The position numbers were made by a program, and so were the translations under genes. A model generated the notes under the pieces. That model had not been told where the DNA came from. It did no database searches and was given only the letters and a program-made list of their open reading frames with translations. DNA of 22,098 nt from RGIG4608 sp045637205 (GTDB lineage: Bacteria > Bacillota > Clostridia > Oscillospirales > CAG-272): positions 1-22,098 of the forward strand of contig JAZTYY010000083.1 of assembly GCA_045637205.1 (NCBI GenBank), given 5' to 3'. Numbering within the stretch: position 1 is the stretch's first letter; every line of letters starts with the position of its first letter. Shown here piece by piece: positions 7,433 to 14,762 of the stretch.

Positions 7433-8500
7433 TTAAACAGCATTCATCATAGACATTATTGGAATTATTACGGAAAGCACTACAAAAGCTACAACTAATC
7501 CGAGTATAATAATGGCTATAGGTTCAATTATCGCCACCGCTTTTGCAATGCTACTCTCTACTTGAGTGTCAAAGTATGAGCCCGTTGATTTCAAGACTTC
7601 TTCAAGATTGCCTGTGTTTTCACCAACCTTTATCATTTCACTCAACATACTTGGAAAAACCTTTGTATCTTCCACTGATGAAGCTATTCTTTTGCCTCTT
7701 TTAACCTCATCAATAGCATTTGCGAACTTTCTTTCAAAAACGGAATTCCCTAACATCTTTTTCAAATTTTCAAGAATATCTATCATATTCATACCACTAC
7801 CCAAAAGAGTCACAAAGGCTTTTGAAAATCTTGCTGTAATCAAATTTCTTTCGATATTAGAAATAATCGGCAAATTAAATTTCAAATAATCTTTTATGTA
7901 TTTTCCTCTTGTCGTTCTGAAAAACAAAATTATGAGCAAAACAATAGCAGCAATCGCAGGAATAATAATGTAAATGTAATTTTGAAAAAATTTAGATATA
8001 TCCATAACAATTTTGGTTATTTGAGGAACATTTCCTCCAAGCTGTGCAATAGTTGACTCAAATTGTGGCAAAACAAATACACAAAGAAAAATAATTACAA
8101 AAAATATCATACATATCAGCAAGGTTGGATATATCATAGCTGAAGAGACCTTTTTCTTTATTTTATAATCATTTTCATAATAATCAGCCATATCGGTCAT
8201 GATTGAATCAAGTGTTCCACTTACCTCACCAATGCTAACCATACTAACAAAGAATTGTGGAAATACATGGCTATGCTTTTCAAAAGCAGTTGATAACAAA
8301 ACACCGGAATTAATATCATCATAAACTGATTTAATAACTCTCTTAAAAGACTTGGTAAACCTTTGTTTTTGAAAGCTCTCTAAACAATCGCTAATTGGAA
8401 TTCCTGCTTTTAGCATAACGGCAAACTGGCGGTAAAACATTACCACTTCATTGTGCTTCACTTGACTAATCGTAAAGGCATTATTCTTAAATAAAGGCAT
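7433..8500 (-). CDS. Type II secretion/pilus inner-membrane platform protein (PilC/GspF family)
   Basis: This polytopic membrane protein anchors the assembly ATPase and moves pilin subunits into the growing filament. The 355-residue protein shows two tandem GspF domains. The first (about 20-140) has FYRQFAVMLKAGIPISDCLES and the hallmark VSIGEVSGTLDSIM, followed by a strong membrane segment. The second (about 220-340) has ARFSKAFVTLLGSGMNMIDIL and IKVGENTGNLEEVL, and ends in a long hydrophobic helix. The length is somewhat below PilC (about 400) and typical for ComGB/GspF. The start overlaps the prepilin peptidase gene by 14 bases, with GGAGGTGA as ribosome site; 12 bases separate it from the ATPase gene. 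Confidence 0.94.
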   Translation of the reverse strand: MPLFKNNAFTISQVKHNEVVMFYRQFAVMLKAGIPISDCLESFQKQRFTKSFKRVIKSVYDDINSGVLLSTAFEKHSHVFPQFFVSMVSIGEVSGTLDSIMTDMADYYENDYKIKKKVSSAMIYPTLLICMIFFVIIFLCVFVLPQFESTIAQLGGNVPQITKIVMDISKFFQNYIYIIIPAIAAIVLLIILFFRTTRGKYIKDYLKFNLPIISNIERNLITARFSKAFVTLLGSGMNMIDILENLKKMLGNSVFERKFANAIDEVKRGKRIASSVEDTKVFPSMLSEMIKVGENTGNLEEVLKSTGSYFDTQVESSIAKAVAIIEPIAIIILGLVVAFVVLSVIIPIMSMMNAV

Positions 8501-9299
8501 TCAACATCACCTCCCAATAAAACGTCATTAGTTTTTCACCGTATATTGCCATAAGCCCAATTCCTAACAATAAATACGGAGCAAAAGCAATTTCGGTATT
8601 TTTATCAATTTTAGAAGCTTTAATTTTAGTAATTTCAATTACTGATCCAAGTAAGGTAGCAATAATAATTGCTATCAAGAGTGGCATGGCGCCAACGATT
8701 AAACCACCTATCCCCACAATAAACACGTCACCCGAACCTAAAGCATCCTTTTTTAATGTCAATTTAGATAAAATCTTAATTGTTCCAAAAAACACAAATC
8801 CTAACGCAGCACCGACAATATAATTCCATACGTTCGAATTATAAATCAAAACACGGTATAAAAATATAAATATTGCAATCGCAGCATAAAGTATCAGAGT
8901 AACGTTGTAAATATCGCGAGTTTCATAATCAATTTCAGCAATAATCAAAAATAAAAATATCAATAACATTAGTGCAATGAAAATTGGTAGTGATTTAATA
9001 TCATTTCCATACTCCCAATATGAAAACATAAATCCAAGTCCACCAAATATTTCAATTAATAAAGAAAAAACACCAATATTTGATTTGCAATATCTACATT
9101 TGCCCCCTAAAATCAACCAAGAAATAATAGGAATATTATCTAAAACACCAATTGTTTTCTTACAATGTGGGCAATATGAATTGGGTTTTACTATGGACAA
9201 CCCTTTTGGATAACGATACGCAATAACTCCCGCAAAGCTTGCAAATGAGCTACCCAAAGCAAAAGCCAATATAGAAAATATTATTTCAAATACAAGCAT
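8487..9299 (-). CDS. Prepilin peptidase (A24 family, PilD/GspO-like)
   Basis: This membrane aspartyl protease cleaves the short basic leaders of type IV prepilins after glycine and usually N-methylates the new N-terminus. The 270-residue protein has an N-terminal membrane helix with GSSFASFAGVIAYRYP, then a cytoplasmic zinc-type domain with two CxxC pairs (Cys43/46 and Cys68/71), then about seven membrane helices. The two catalytic aspartates are visible: Asp124 in AEIDYETRDIYN and Asp191 in GSGD. The usual IPN after the first aspartate reads IYN. The ATG at 9299 is chosen because GGAGG lies seven to eight bases upstream; a TTG at 9314 lies within that site. That site also forms the last codons of the small pilin-like gene. 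Confidence 0.93.
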   Translation of the reverse strand: MLVFEIIFSILAFALGSSFASFAGVIAYRYPKGLSIVKPNSYCPHCKKTIGVLDNIPIISWLILGGKCRYCKSNIGVFSLLIEIFGGLGFMFSYWEYGNDIKSLPIFIALMLLIFLFLIIAEIDYETRDIYNVTLILYAAIAIFIFLYRVLIYNSNVWNYIVGAALGFVFFGTIKILSKLTLKKDALGSGDVFIVGIGGLIVGAMPLLIAIIIATLLGSVIEITKIKASKIDKNTEIAFAPYLLLGIGLMAIYGEKLMTFYWEVMLNAFI

Positions 9300-9303
9300 T
9301 ATT

Positions 9304-9477
9304 TTAACCTCCAAAGTGCATAAATGCTACCCCTTCACCCAAGCTTTGCAAATTATCTCTAGCAAAAAACATATATCTCATAAGTATGTTAAAAACCATA
9401 AGAACAACTACTGTCATAACAAATATCAATATTATAACAATTGCAAGAGCATACCCCTTTTTCTTCTTATCTTTCAT
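9304..9477 (-). CDS. 57-residue prepilin-like protein lacking Glu5
   Basis: This short reading frame is bracketed by prepilin and peptidase genes. Its ATG overlaps the TGA of the preceding prepilin gene (ATGA), with AAGGAGG eight bases upstream, and its end forms the ribosome site of the peptidase gene. The product begins MKDKKKKGYALAIVIILIFV: a lysine-rich leader, Gly8 as the likely cleavage site, and then a long hydrophobic helix (about 9-33) with only about 24 residues after it. In most type IV pilins residue 5 of the mature protein is Glu; here it is Ile13. That is the pattern of tip pilins such as GspK/PilX, but those have large globular domains. It may be a minimal tip or accessory subunit. 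Family membership is inferred from leader, helix and context. Confidence 0.75.
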   Translation of the reverse strand: MKDKKKKGYALAIVIILIFVMTVVVLMVFNILMRYMFFARDNLQSLGEGVAFMHFGG

Positions 9478-9881
9478 TGGTTATCCTCCTTGTCTATCGG
9501 TAATCTTACATTTTCAACGTAAACTATTTCACCATCAATGCTTGATATCGACAATATTTCATTATCTTTAAATATTATTTTGTACTTAGCAGCGTTTTCA
9601 TCCGTAGCAGGCTCATAATCAGAGGTTAAATATCCTATGTAATTAGTTGTTTTATCACCAAAATACTTTTCATCCCAATTGTTTTTGTATTTTCTATAAT
9701 AAGCATCAATATCATAGCAGACCATTTCAAGTCTAACGTACTCTTCTTGGCGAATAACTACCTGTTTCATTGAAATGATAGAAGAAATCAATACAAAAGA
9801 AATCATAGCGAATATTGCTATAGCTATTATTACTTCAATTAAGGTAATACCTTTTTGTGCTTTTTTCATATATAACACCAT
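9474..9881 (-). CDS. Prepilin-type N-terminal cleavage/methylation protein (pseudopilin 2)
   Basis: This is a pilin-like subunit, exported into the membrane and processed by the prepilin peptidase downstream. The leader MKKAQKG is followed by ITLIEVIIAIAIF, with cleavage expected after Gly and Glu at mature position 5, then a helix of about 25 hydrophobic residues. The remaining 85 or so residues form a short, charged globular part rich in Tyr and Asp without cysteine pairs. The IEVIIAIAIF form resembles PilV/GspI-type minor pilins. The start is uncertain: ATG 9881 and ATG 9869 are both in frame, and the nearest AAAGGAG is about 16 bases before the first. Total length is 135 or 131 residues. 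Second gene of the operon. Confidence 0.87.
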   Translation of the reverse strand: MVLYMKKAQKGITLIEVIIAIAIFAMISFVLISSIISMKQVVIRQEEYVRLEMVCYDIDAYYRKYKNNWDEKYFGDKTTNYIGYLTSDYEPATDENAAKYKIIFKDNEILSISSIDGEIVYVENVRLPIDKEDNQ

Positions 9882-9925
9882 ATTTCGCTAAATGAAACTC
9901 CTTTCTATCAATTTCCCAAAATGAA

Positions 9926-10273
9926 CTATATAATATCAACAATAAATTCGAAATTTTTGCCACTTTCAAATTCAAAATAACACATTATAAAACCGTTATC
10001 TTCTCTAATATCAATTGAGGCTAACCCTGTGTCGAGGAAAGCATTCATAACTTTATCTTCAATGCTTGAGGCATCATTATTTTCTTTTGATAATGCTCTA
10101 ACGTAATTTTCTATATTTTTGGCAGCATCAATTTCTTCAGATTCATTAATTAATTCTCCGGTCGTACTTGAAATATAAACCATAGTTCCACCAACCGTGG
10201 CTAAAATCAATGTGGAAACTAAAATGACAACAAGAACTTCCACCAGTGTAAACCCTTTTCTTTTGTTTGACAT
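9926..10273 (-). CDS. Prepilin-type N-terminal cleavage/methylation protein (pseudopilin 1)
   Basis: This is a pilin-like subunit of 115 residues and the first gene of the pilus-like operon, which makes it the best candidate for the main filament subunit. The leader MSNKRKG is cut before FTLVEVLVVILVSTLILA: consensus Gly at -1, Phe at +1 and Glu at +5. After the membrane helix come about 80 residues with an acidic helix (NESEEIDAAKNIENYVRAL) and a short C-terminal strand region. The ATG has AAAGGAGGAG immediately upstream. The small size resembles ComGC and T2SS pseudopilins more than long Clostridial PilA pilins. It is preceded by its own promoter and a leader hairpin. Confidence 0.9.
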   Translation of the reverse strand: MSNKRKGFTLVEVLVVILVSTLILATVGGTMVYISSTTGELINESEEIDAAKNIENYVRALSKENNDASSIEDKVMNAFLDTGLASIDIREDNGFIMCYFEFESGKNFEFIVDII

Positions 10274-10296
10274 AGCTCTCCTCCTTTCTCTAAATA

Positions 10297-10337
10297 ATTT
10301 GGGCGAAAGGATGCCGTTATCATCATATCGCCCAAAT
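10297..10337 (-). promoter_or_regulatory. Two-stage leader hairpin ahead of the pilus-like operon
   Basis: Read on the - strand, a 10-bp stem (ATTTGGGCGA with TCGCCCAAAT) encloses a symmetric 3x3 internal loop. Above this sits a second 4-bp stem GATG/CATC with a 7-base loop ATAACGG. It lies between the promoter at 10353-10381 and the ribosome site of pseudopilin 1. No proper T-tract follows (TATTTAG), so it is more likely a 5' leader structure than a simple terminator. It could still help to end transcripts from the gene upstream. Confidence 0.6.
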
Positions 10338-10352
10338 TTTATTTTTCAATTA

Positions 10353-10381
10353 ATTTTATCATCAGTGTTTTAATTTGTCAA
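10353..10381 (-). promoter_or_regulatory. Sigma-A-type promoter for the pilus-like operon
   Basis: Consensus TTGACA (10381-10376) and TAAAAT (10358-10353) with a 17-bp spacer. It begins only 8 bases past the stop codon of the upstream hydrolase gene and points into the pilus-like operon. The -35 box is the only perfect TTGACA among the promoters noted in this window. Confidence 0.75.
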
Positions 10382-10388
10382 TAGCAAA

Positions 10389-11363
10389 TCAATTATAATA
10401 CCGTATATTAGATTTAAATATCATTTGATATGAGATTAATTTATCAACATCAAGGTTTTCATTATGCAATTGTATTGCTGAAATTTGACTGTTTTCGTAC
10501 GTCTTGTAATAATAGATTCCTTTGTCAGTGTTACAACAACTTGAATATTGCGTTCTTTCATAAAAATCTCCAATTTTGACGCACCCCTCTTGCTGTTCTA
10601 CGGATCCTAAGATATGAAACATTTGTGAAACACTATCCTCTTCATTTTTAGGAGTAACTGAATTTAACTTGGTAAATGCTGCTCTTATAAATCTCGATGC
10701 CGAGCTAAGATCACCCGGTAAGCCAATGCCTCCCATCCCTCGACTATATGGGTTTAATTTAATACCATCTGAAAATTTGTTTTTCGGTGTATTATTAGAA
10801 ATACCCATATAATTAATTAGATTTGTCATATGATAATCAAAAGGTGGATTGTTTGTTAATACACCAACTGTATTATCATAAATTCTTGCTCCATCTTTCA
10901 TACATTCAAAAGTTACACTTTTCTTGTTATCTGATATCATCCAATGTAGCTCAGCATTCGACATATCATCACGAAACTTAATATCCAAAAGTCTTATATT
11001 TCTTAATAATTCGATGCACTCACATACCGTCTTACAATTGCCTAAAATATATGGTATTAATTCATACGGAGCTATATTTATCTTATCTTTATCTCGCGTG
11101 TTGAACATATGTGCATTACCAACGAAATTTAATCCAGCTATGCTTAGCCCAAACTCATTTGTAGCATCGTAATATAATGGATAATTATCGACTACAGTAG
11201 CTGTTCCTATCATTGCAAAATGCCTGCGCTGAATTTCTCCTGACTTATATTCAATAATATAATTTCTTGGCATTATTGTTACACTTTCATTATATCTTTT
11301 TTCCAAATCTAAATTTCTACCAAAATAATGATTGGAAGCATTATAGCTAATGGCAGTACACAT
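10389..11363 (-). CDS. Choloylglycine hydrolase family protein, probably bile salt hydrolase
   Basis: This Ntn-hydrolase cleaves linear amides. In the bile salt hydrolase branch it removes glycine or taurine from conjugated bile acids; in the penicillin V acylase branch it cleaves penicillin side chains. The 324-residue protein starts MCTAISY, so that removal of Met exposes the nucleophile Cys2; this fixes the ATG at 11363 over a GTG three codons upstream. Other expected residues are visible: Arg16 and Asp19 in GRNLDLE, Asn79 in AGLNF, Asn172 in TNNPPFDY, and the Arg in GLPGDLSSASRFIR. Asn at the position where penicillin acylases often have Tyr favours bile salt hydrolase. There is no signal peptide, so it is cytoplasmic. 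Substrate remains inferred. Confidence 0.88.
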   Translation of the reverse strand: MCTAISYNASNHYFGRNLDLEKRYNESVTIMPRNYIIEYKSGEIQRRHFAMIGTATVVDNYPLYYDATNEFGLSIAGLNFVGNAHMFNTRDKDKINIAPYELIPYILGNCKTVCECIELLRNIRLLDIKFRDDMSNAELHWMISDNKKSVTFECMKDGARIYDNTVGVLTNNPPFDYHMTNLINYMGISNNTPKNKFSDGIKLNPYSRGMGGIGLPGDLSSASRFIRAAFTKLNSVTPKNEEDSVSQMFHILGSVEQQEGCVKIGDFYERTQYSSCCNTDKGIYYYKTYENSQISAIQLHNENLDVDKLISYQMIFKSNIRYYN

Positions 11364-11399
11364 AAAAATCACATCCCTTCTTTATTTTATTATTCCCTC

Positions 11400-11437
11400 A
11401 AAAATAAAAATAATAAGGGCGGTGACAAGCACCGCCC
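11400..11437 (-). terminator. Intrinsic terminator after the zinc-ribbon membrane protein gene
   Basis: Stem GGGCGGTG (11417-11424) pairs with CACCGCCC (11430-11437) around a 5-base loop. On the - strand it is followed by a T-rich tract interrupted by A. It lies 6 bases past the stop of the 140-residue gene and would end the ABC transporter operon before the hydrolase gene. I find no clear separate promoter for the hydrolase in the remaining gap. Confidence 0.8.
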
Positions 11438-11442
11438 AAATT

Positions 11443-11865
11443 TTAAGTTTTTTTATCAATTTTAGTAGAACATTTAACACAGGTAATAGTTATCTTTCCT
11501 CTTCCCTTGGGGACACGAAGCCATGTTTTGCATTTAGGACAACGATAAAATCTATGTGTTTTTCTATGCTTCCATTTAGCTTTGGTAATGTTTAAAAAGC
11601 CAAGATATCTTTTATTTTCCTGAACACGTTTATAAACATTTTTTGAAAGAATTCTAAAATATGCATAAATCATTAATCCATAAGAAATGAGAGAAAGTGA
11701 GTATTTAACTACAATTTGTCCAGTGGTTCTAACTGGCCAAAAACCATAAATTACAAATACAATTATGGATGAAATAAGGAAGAGTTTTGCTAAATCGTCA
11801 AATCCATTTCTGCCATAAAAAAACTTTCTAATTTTTCCTGTCAATCTCATTAAAAAATTTCTCAT
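11443..11865 (-). CDS. Small membrane protein with C-terminal zinc ribbon, function unknown
   Basis: I do not recognise a named family. The 140-residue protein has a basic N-terminus, two membrane helices (about 26-43 and 53-71), a strongly basic linker, and a zinc-ribbon-like end with CPKC (Cys109, Cys112) and CVKC (Cys129, Cys132). The orientation suggested by the positive charge puts the zinc ribbon in the cytoplasm. It begins 17 bases after the ABC transporter stop, with only a weak GAGAGTG ribosome site, and is followed by a terminator, so it is most likely the last gene of that transporter operon. The association may be functional, but nothing in the sequence proves it. Confidence 0.75.
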   Translation of the reverse strand: MRNFLMRLTGKIRKFFYGRNGFDDLAKLFLISSIIVFVIYGFWPVRTTGQIVVKYSLSLISYGLMIYAYFRILSKNVYKRVQENKRYLGFLNITKAKWKHRKTHRFYRCPKCKTWLRVPKGRGKITITCVKCSTKIDKKT

Positions 11866-11882
11866 AAATTCAACACTCTCTT

Positions 11883-14609
11883 TTATTCAGTTCTCAAAGC
11901 AATTACTGGATCCTTCTTTGAAGCTGTCTTTGATGGGAACAAGCCCGCAATGAAAGTAAGACCCATGCTAATAAGCACAAGAACGACTGCAGGACCGGGT
12001 TCAAGAACAGCCTGAAGATTTTCAATACCGGTAAAGTGTAACAAAATAATATTGATAATTACAATCAAGCCAAGTGAACAGATAATACCAATCATGCCGG
12101 CAACAAAACCAACAAACAATGTTTCTGCGTTGAATACACGTGCAATATCTCTCTTAGAAGCACCAATCGCTCTAAGAATACCAATTTCCTTAGTTCTTTC
12201 AAGAACTGAGATATATGTGATAATACCAATCATAATAGAGGAAACTACCAAAGAAATAGCAACGAATGCAATCAAAACGTAGGAAATCGCATCAATAATT
12301 GTAGTTACAGAGCTCATAAGTAAAGCTACTGTGTCTGTATAAATAATTCTATCTTCCTCAATTTGTCTTGCGTTATATTCAGAAATAATCTCATTTATAC
12401 GTTCTTTTGCTTCAAAATCCTTTGGGTAAATAGAAATTGAAGTGGGATTTTCAATATCAACGTAACCAAGTGCTTTCAAGTTCTCTTCGTAAGTGTTCTC
12501 GGTTACTCTATCCTCATTCAACTTTTCTATTATCATTTTCATCAGTTCCTCAGAGTTTGCAGGAACATATTGTGTGATAATCTCCTTTAAGTAAGGCATA
12601 TTAAGTTCTTCCACAAGATTATCGATAAAAGGAGTTAAATCAATTCCAGGATACTTTTTAATTAAATCTCTGATAACCGGGAAGCTATCCATTGTATATC
12701 CTTTAGAATCAAATCTGATTCCTGTGAACATATCGATATCCTTATTTTTTAACTGAGCTTTTACAACATCACTGTTATTAACTCTCTTAATAATATCTTC
12801 CTTAAGCTCTGACATATATCCGATAGTACCGATATTCGACATACTAGCGGAATCATCCACGGGACGAATAATACCAACAATCTTAAGCTCCATTGCTTCA
12901 TCAAGACGCTGATTCAATATTTCATTATCACTTTTCTTATTAGTATCAAGCTTTTTAATTTGATCGTCTTCAAGTACGTAATGGTCACTGTTGAGAAGAA
13001 CCTTAAACTTAAAGTTATAAATTTCTTCAAAGGTATAATCACTTGCAGGGATATCAAATTCAACCTTAGTTCCCGTAATTTGAGCCTTTATTGCTTCTTC
13101 CATATATTGCTGAATTTCAGCAAAATCTCTAATTCCAAGCACATAAAGTGTATAGTCGGAAATTTGATTATTTTGGTCAACAATTAGAACAATTTCATTA
13201 ATATTTTCAGGATATCTTCCATCGACAATCTCATATTCACTCTTTATATGATCATTAGATCCAATAAGCTCAGTCCAACCTGTAGTGCTATTAGAACTAC
13301 CCATTAAAGAAGACATGCTTGTCATCATATCCATGGAAGTACCTGTAAGGCCCAATGATTCATACATAGCTTCCATACCCGCTGAGCTGTTTCTATATGT
13401 TCCATCCTCTTGCAAGAGATACATGTTCCAGCTGGGTGAATACTCGTATTTAATATCCGTACAAAGACTTTGCAATTCTGAGTTAGAATCAATAAACTGC
13501 TTAAATTTCTTAAGATTGTTAGTTGTAACGGAATTAGTCATATTAGACAGCATTTGACCCATGATTTGGCTTGAATATACCTTACCGGGTTCACGATACT
13601 GATTAGATGAATTAGCCGCCTGCATCATAGAAGACATCATACTTGCAGGGTCCATGGTGCTTTGCTGAATTTGTAAAGGATAAGAAGACATCGTGGTTTC
13701 TTCAATGGATTTAATATATGCATCAACACCTGTTGAAACAGCAAGGATTAATGCAATACCAATAATACCAATTGAACCTGCAAAAGAAGTCAAGAATGTT
13801 CTTCCTTTTTTGGTCATAAGGTTATTGAATGACAATGAAAGCGCAGTAAAGAAAGACATTGAAGCTTTTTTCTTTTTAACAGCTTTACGAGCAATTCTAT
13901 TTTCAGAAACAACTTCTTTAGTTTCAACTCCATCAAAAGGATCTGAGTCACCAACAAGATTACCATCTCGAAGATTGATAATTCTTGTTGAATAATTTTC
14001 AGCCAATTCGGGGTTATGAGTAACCATGATAACAAGTCTATCTTTTGCAATCTCCTTCAAAAGATCCATAACCTGAATGCTTGTTTCCGAGTCAAGAGCA
14101 CCCGTGGGCTCGTCAGCAAGCAAAATATCGGGGTCATTAATAAGAGCACGCGCAATAGCAACTCTTTGCATCTGACCACCTGAAAGCTGATTGGGGCGCT
14201 TATTCATTTGTGTGCGAAGTCCAACCTTATCAAGAGCTTGAACTGCACGCTTTCTTCTTTCGTTTTTAGAAACGCCACTAAGAGTTAAAGCAAGCTCTAC
14301 GTTTGCTAAAACAGTTTGGTGAGAAATCAAGTTATAGCTTTGGAAAATAAAGCCAACTGAATGGTTTCTATAAGTATCCCAATCGGTATCCTTATAATCC
14401 TTAGTGGAGATATTGTTAATAATCAAATCACCACTTGTGTATTGGTCAAGACCGCCAACAATGTTTAACAAGGTTGTTTTTCCACATCCGGATTGACCAA
14501 GAATAGAAACGAATTCGCTTTCTCTAAACTTAATGCTTACACCCTTTAAGGCTTCAACAGCGGACTCGTCTTTACCGTATGTTTTTTTAATGTTAATAAG
14601 TTCTAACAT
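11883..14609 (-). CDS. ABC transporter, ATPase fused to FtsX-like permease (MacB type)
   Basis: This 908-residue protein is an ABC transporter half-unit, presumed dimeric, of the mechanotransmitter (MacB/LolCDE) class. Members export peptides, lipids or antibiotics, or signal across the membrane. The N-terminal ATPase (1-about 230) has Walker A GQSGCGKTT (38-46), Q-loop Gln90, signature LSGGQ (142-146), Walker B ILLADE (162-167) and His198. One membrane helix at about 268-290 is followed by a large extracytoplasmic domain of about 450 residues. The last 150 residues carry three more helices with the FtsX core ISVLERTKEIGILRAIGASK. The outer domain contains unusual Met/Ser-rich stretches (near 315-350 and 420-440). 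It starts at ATG 14609 after AGGTG. Substrate unknown. Confidence 0.92.
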   Translation of the reverse strand: MLELINIKKTYGKDESAVEALKGVSIKFRESEFVSILGQSGCGKTTLLNIVGGLDQYTSGDLIINNISTKDYKDTDWDTYRNHSVGFIFQSYNLISHQTVLANVELALTLSGVSKNERRKRAVQALDKVGLRTQMNKRPNQLSGGQMQRVAIARALINDPDILLADEPTGALDSETSIQVMDLLKEIAKDRLVIMVTHNPELAENYSTRIINLRDGNLVGDSDPFDGVETKEVVSENRIARKAVKKKKASMSFFTALSLSFNNLMTKKGRTFLTSFAGSIGIIGIALILAVSTGVDAYIKSIEETTMSSYPLQIQQSTMDPASMMSSMMQAANSSNQYREPGKVYSSQIMGQMLSNMTNSVTTNNLKKFKQFIDSNSELQSLCTDIKYEYSPSWNMYLLQEDGTYRNSSAGMEAMYESLGLTGTSMDMMTSMSSLMGSSNSTTGWTELIGSNDHIKSEYEIVDGRYPENINEIVLIVDQNNQISDYTLYVLGIRDFAEIQQYMEEAIKAQITGTKVEFDIPASDYTFEEIYNFKFKVLLNSDHYVLEDDQIKKLDTNKKSDNEILNQRLDEAMELKIVGIIRPVDDSASMSNIGTIGYMSELKEDIIKRVNNSDVVKAQLKNKDIDMFTGIRFDSKGYTMDSFPVIRDLIKKYPGIDLTPFIDNLVEELNMPYLKEIITQYVPANSEELMKMIIEKLNEDRVTENTYEENLKALGYVDIENPTSISIYPKDFEAKERINEIISEYNARQIEEDRIIYTDTVALLMSSVTTIIDAISYVLIAFVAISLVVSSIMIGIITYISVLERTKEIGILRAIGASKRDIARVFNAETLFVGFVAGMIGIICSLGLIVIINIILLHFTGIENLQAVLEPGPAVVLVLISMGLTFIAGLFPSKTASKKDPVIALRTE

Positions 14610-14647
14610 TACAACACCTACTTCCCTAATTTAATCTACTATAATAA

Positions 14648-14663
14648 TAAGGTATAAACCTTA
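14648..14663. promoter_or_regulatory. Inverted repeat upstream of the ABC transporter gene
   Basis: TAAGGT (14648-14653) and ACCTTA (14658-14663) form a palindrome with a 4-base centre, and another CCTTA follows at 14670-14674. It lies about 40-55 bases upstream of the ABC transporter start, where its promoter should be. It is a possible operator; I see no clean -35/-10 pair on this strand. Confidence 0.35.
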
Positions 14664-14740
14664 AAAATTCCTTAAATTACAAAACAATATGTTAAAAAGC
14701 AATAAAATTTTTACAACTTTTTGTTAGAAAATCACAAAAA

Positions 14741-14756
14741 TAACAATATATTGATT
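14741..14756 (+). promoter_or_regulatory. NrdR box 1 (distal)
   Basis: The core CAATATATTG (14744-14753) fits the NrdR-box core CwAtATaTwG at every position; the outer bases match less well. It lies just upstream of the nrdD -35 box and is 31 bp from the second box. Confidence 0.75.
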
Positions 14757-14762
14757 TTACTA

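Noticed and set aside
10297..10337. Possible cyclic-di-GMP riboswitch controlling the pilin operon
   Set aside because: At 41 bases it is far too short and lacks the multi-helix architecture and conserved bases of either known cyclic-di-GMP riboswitch class.
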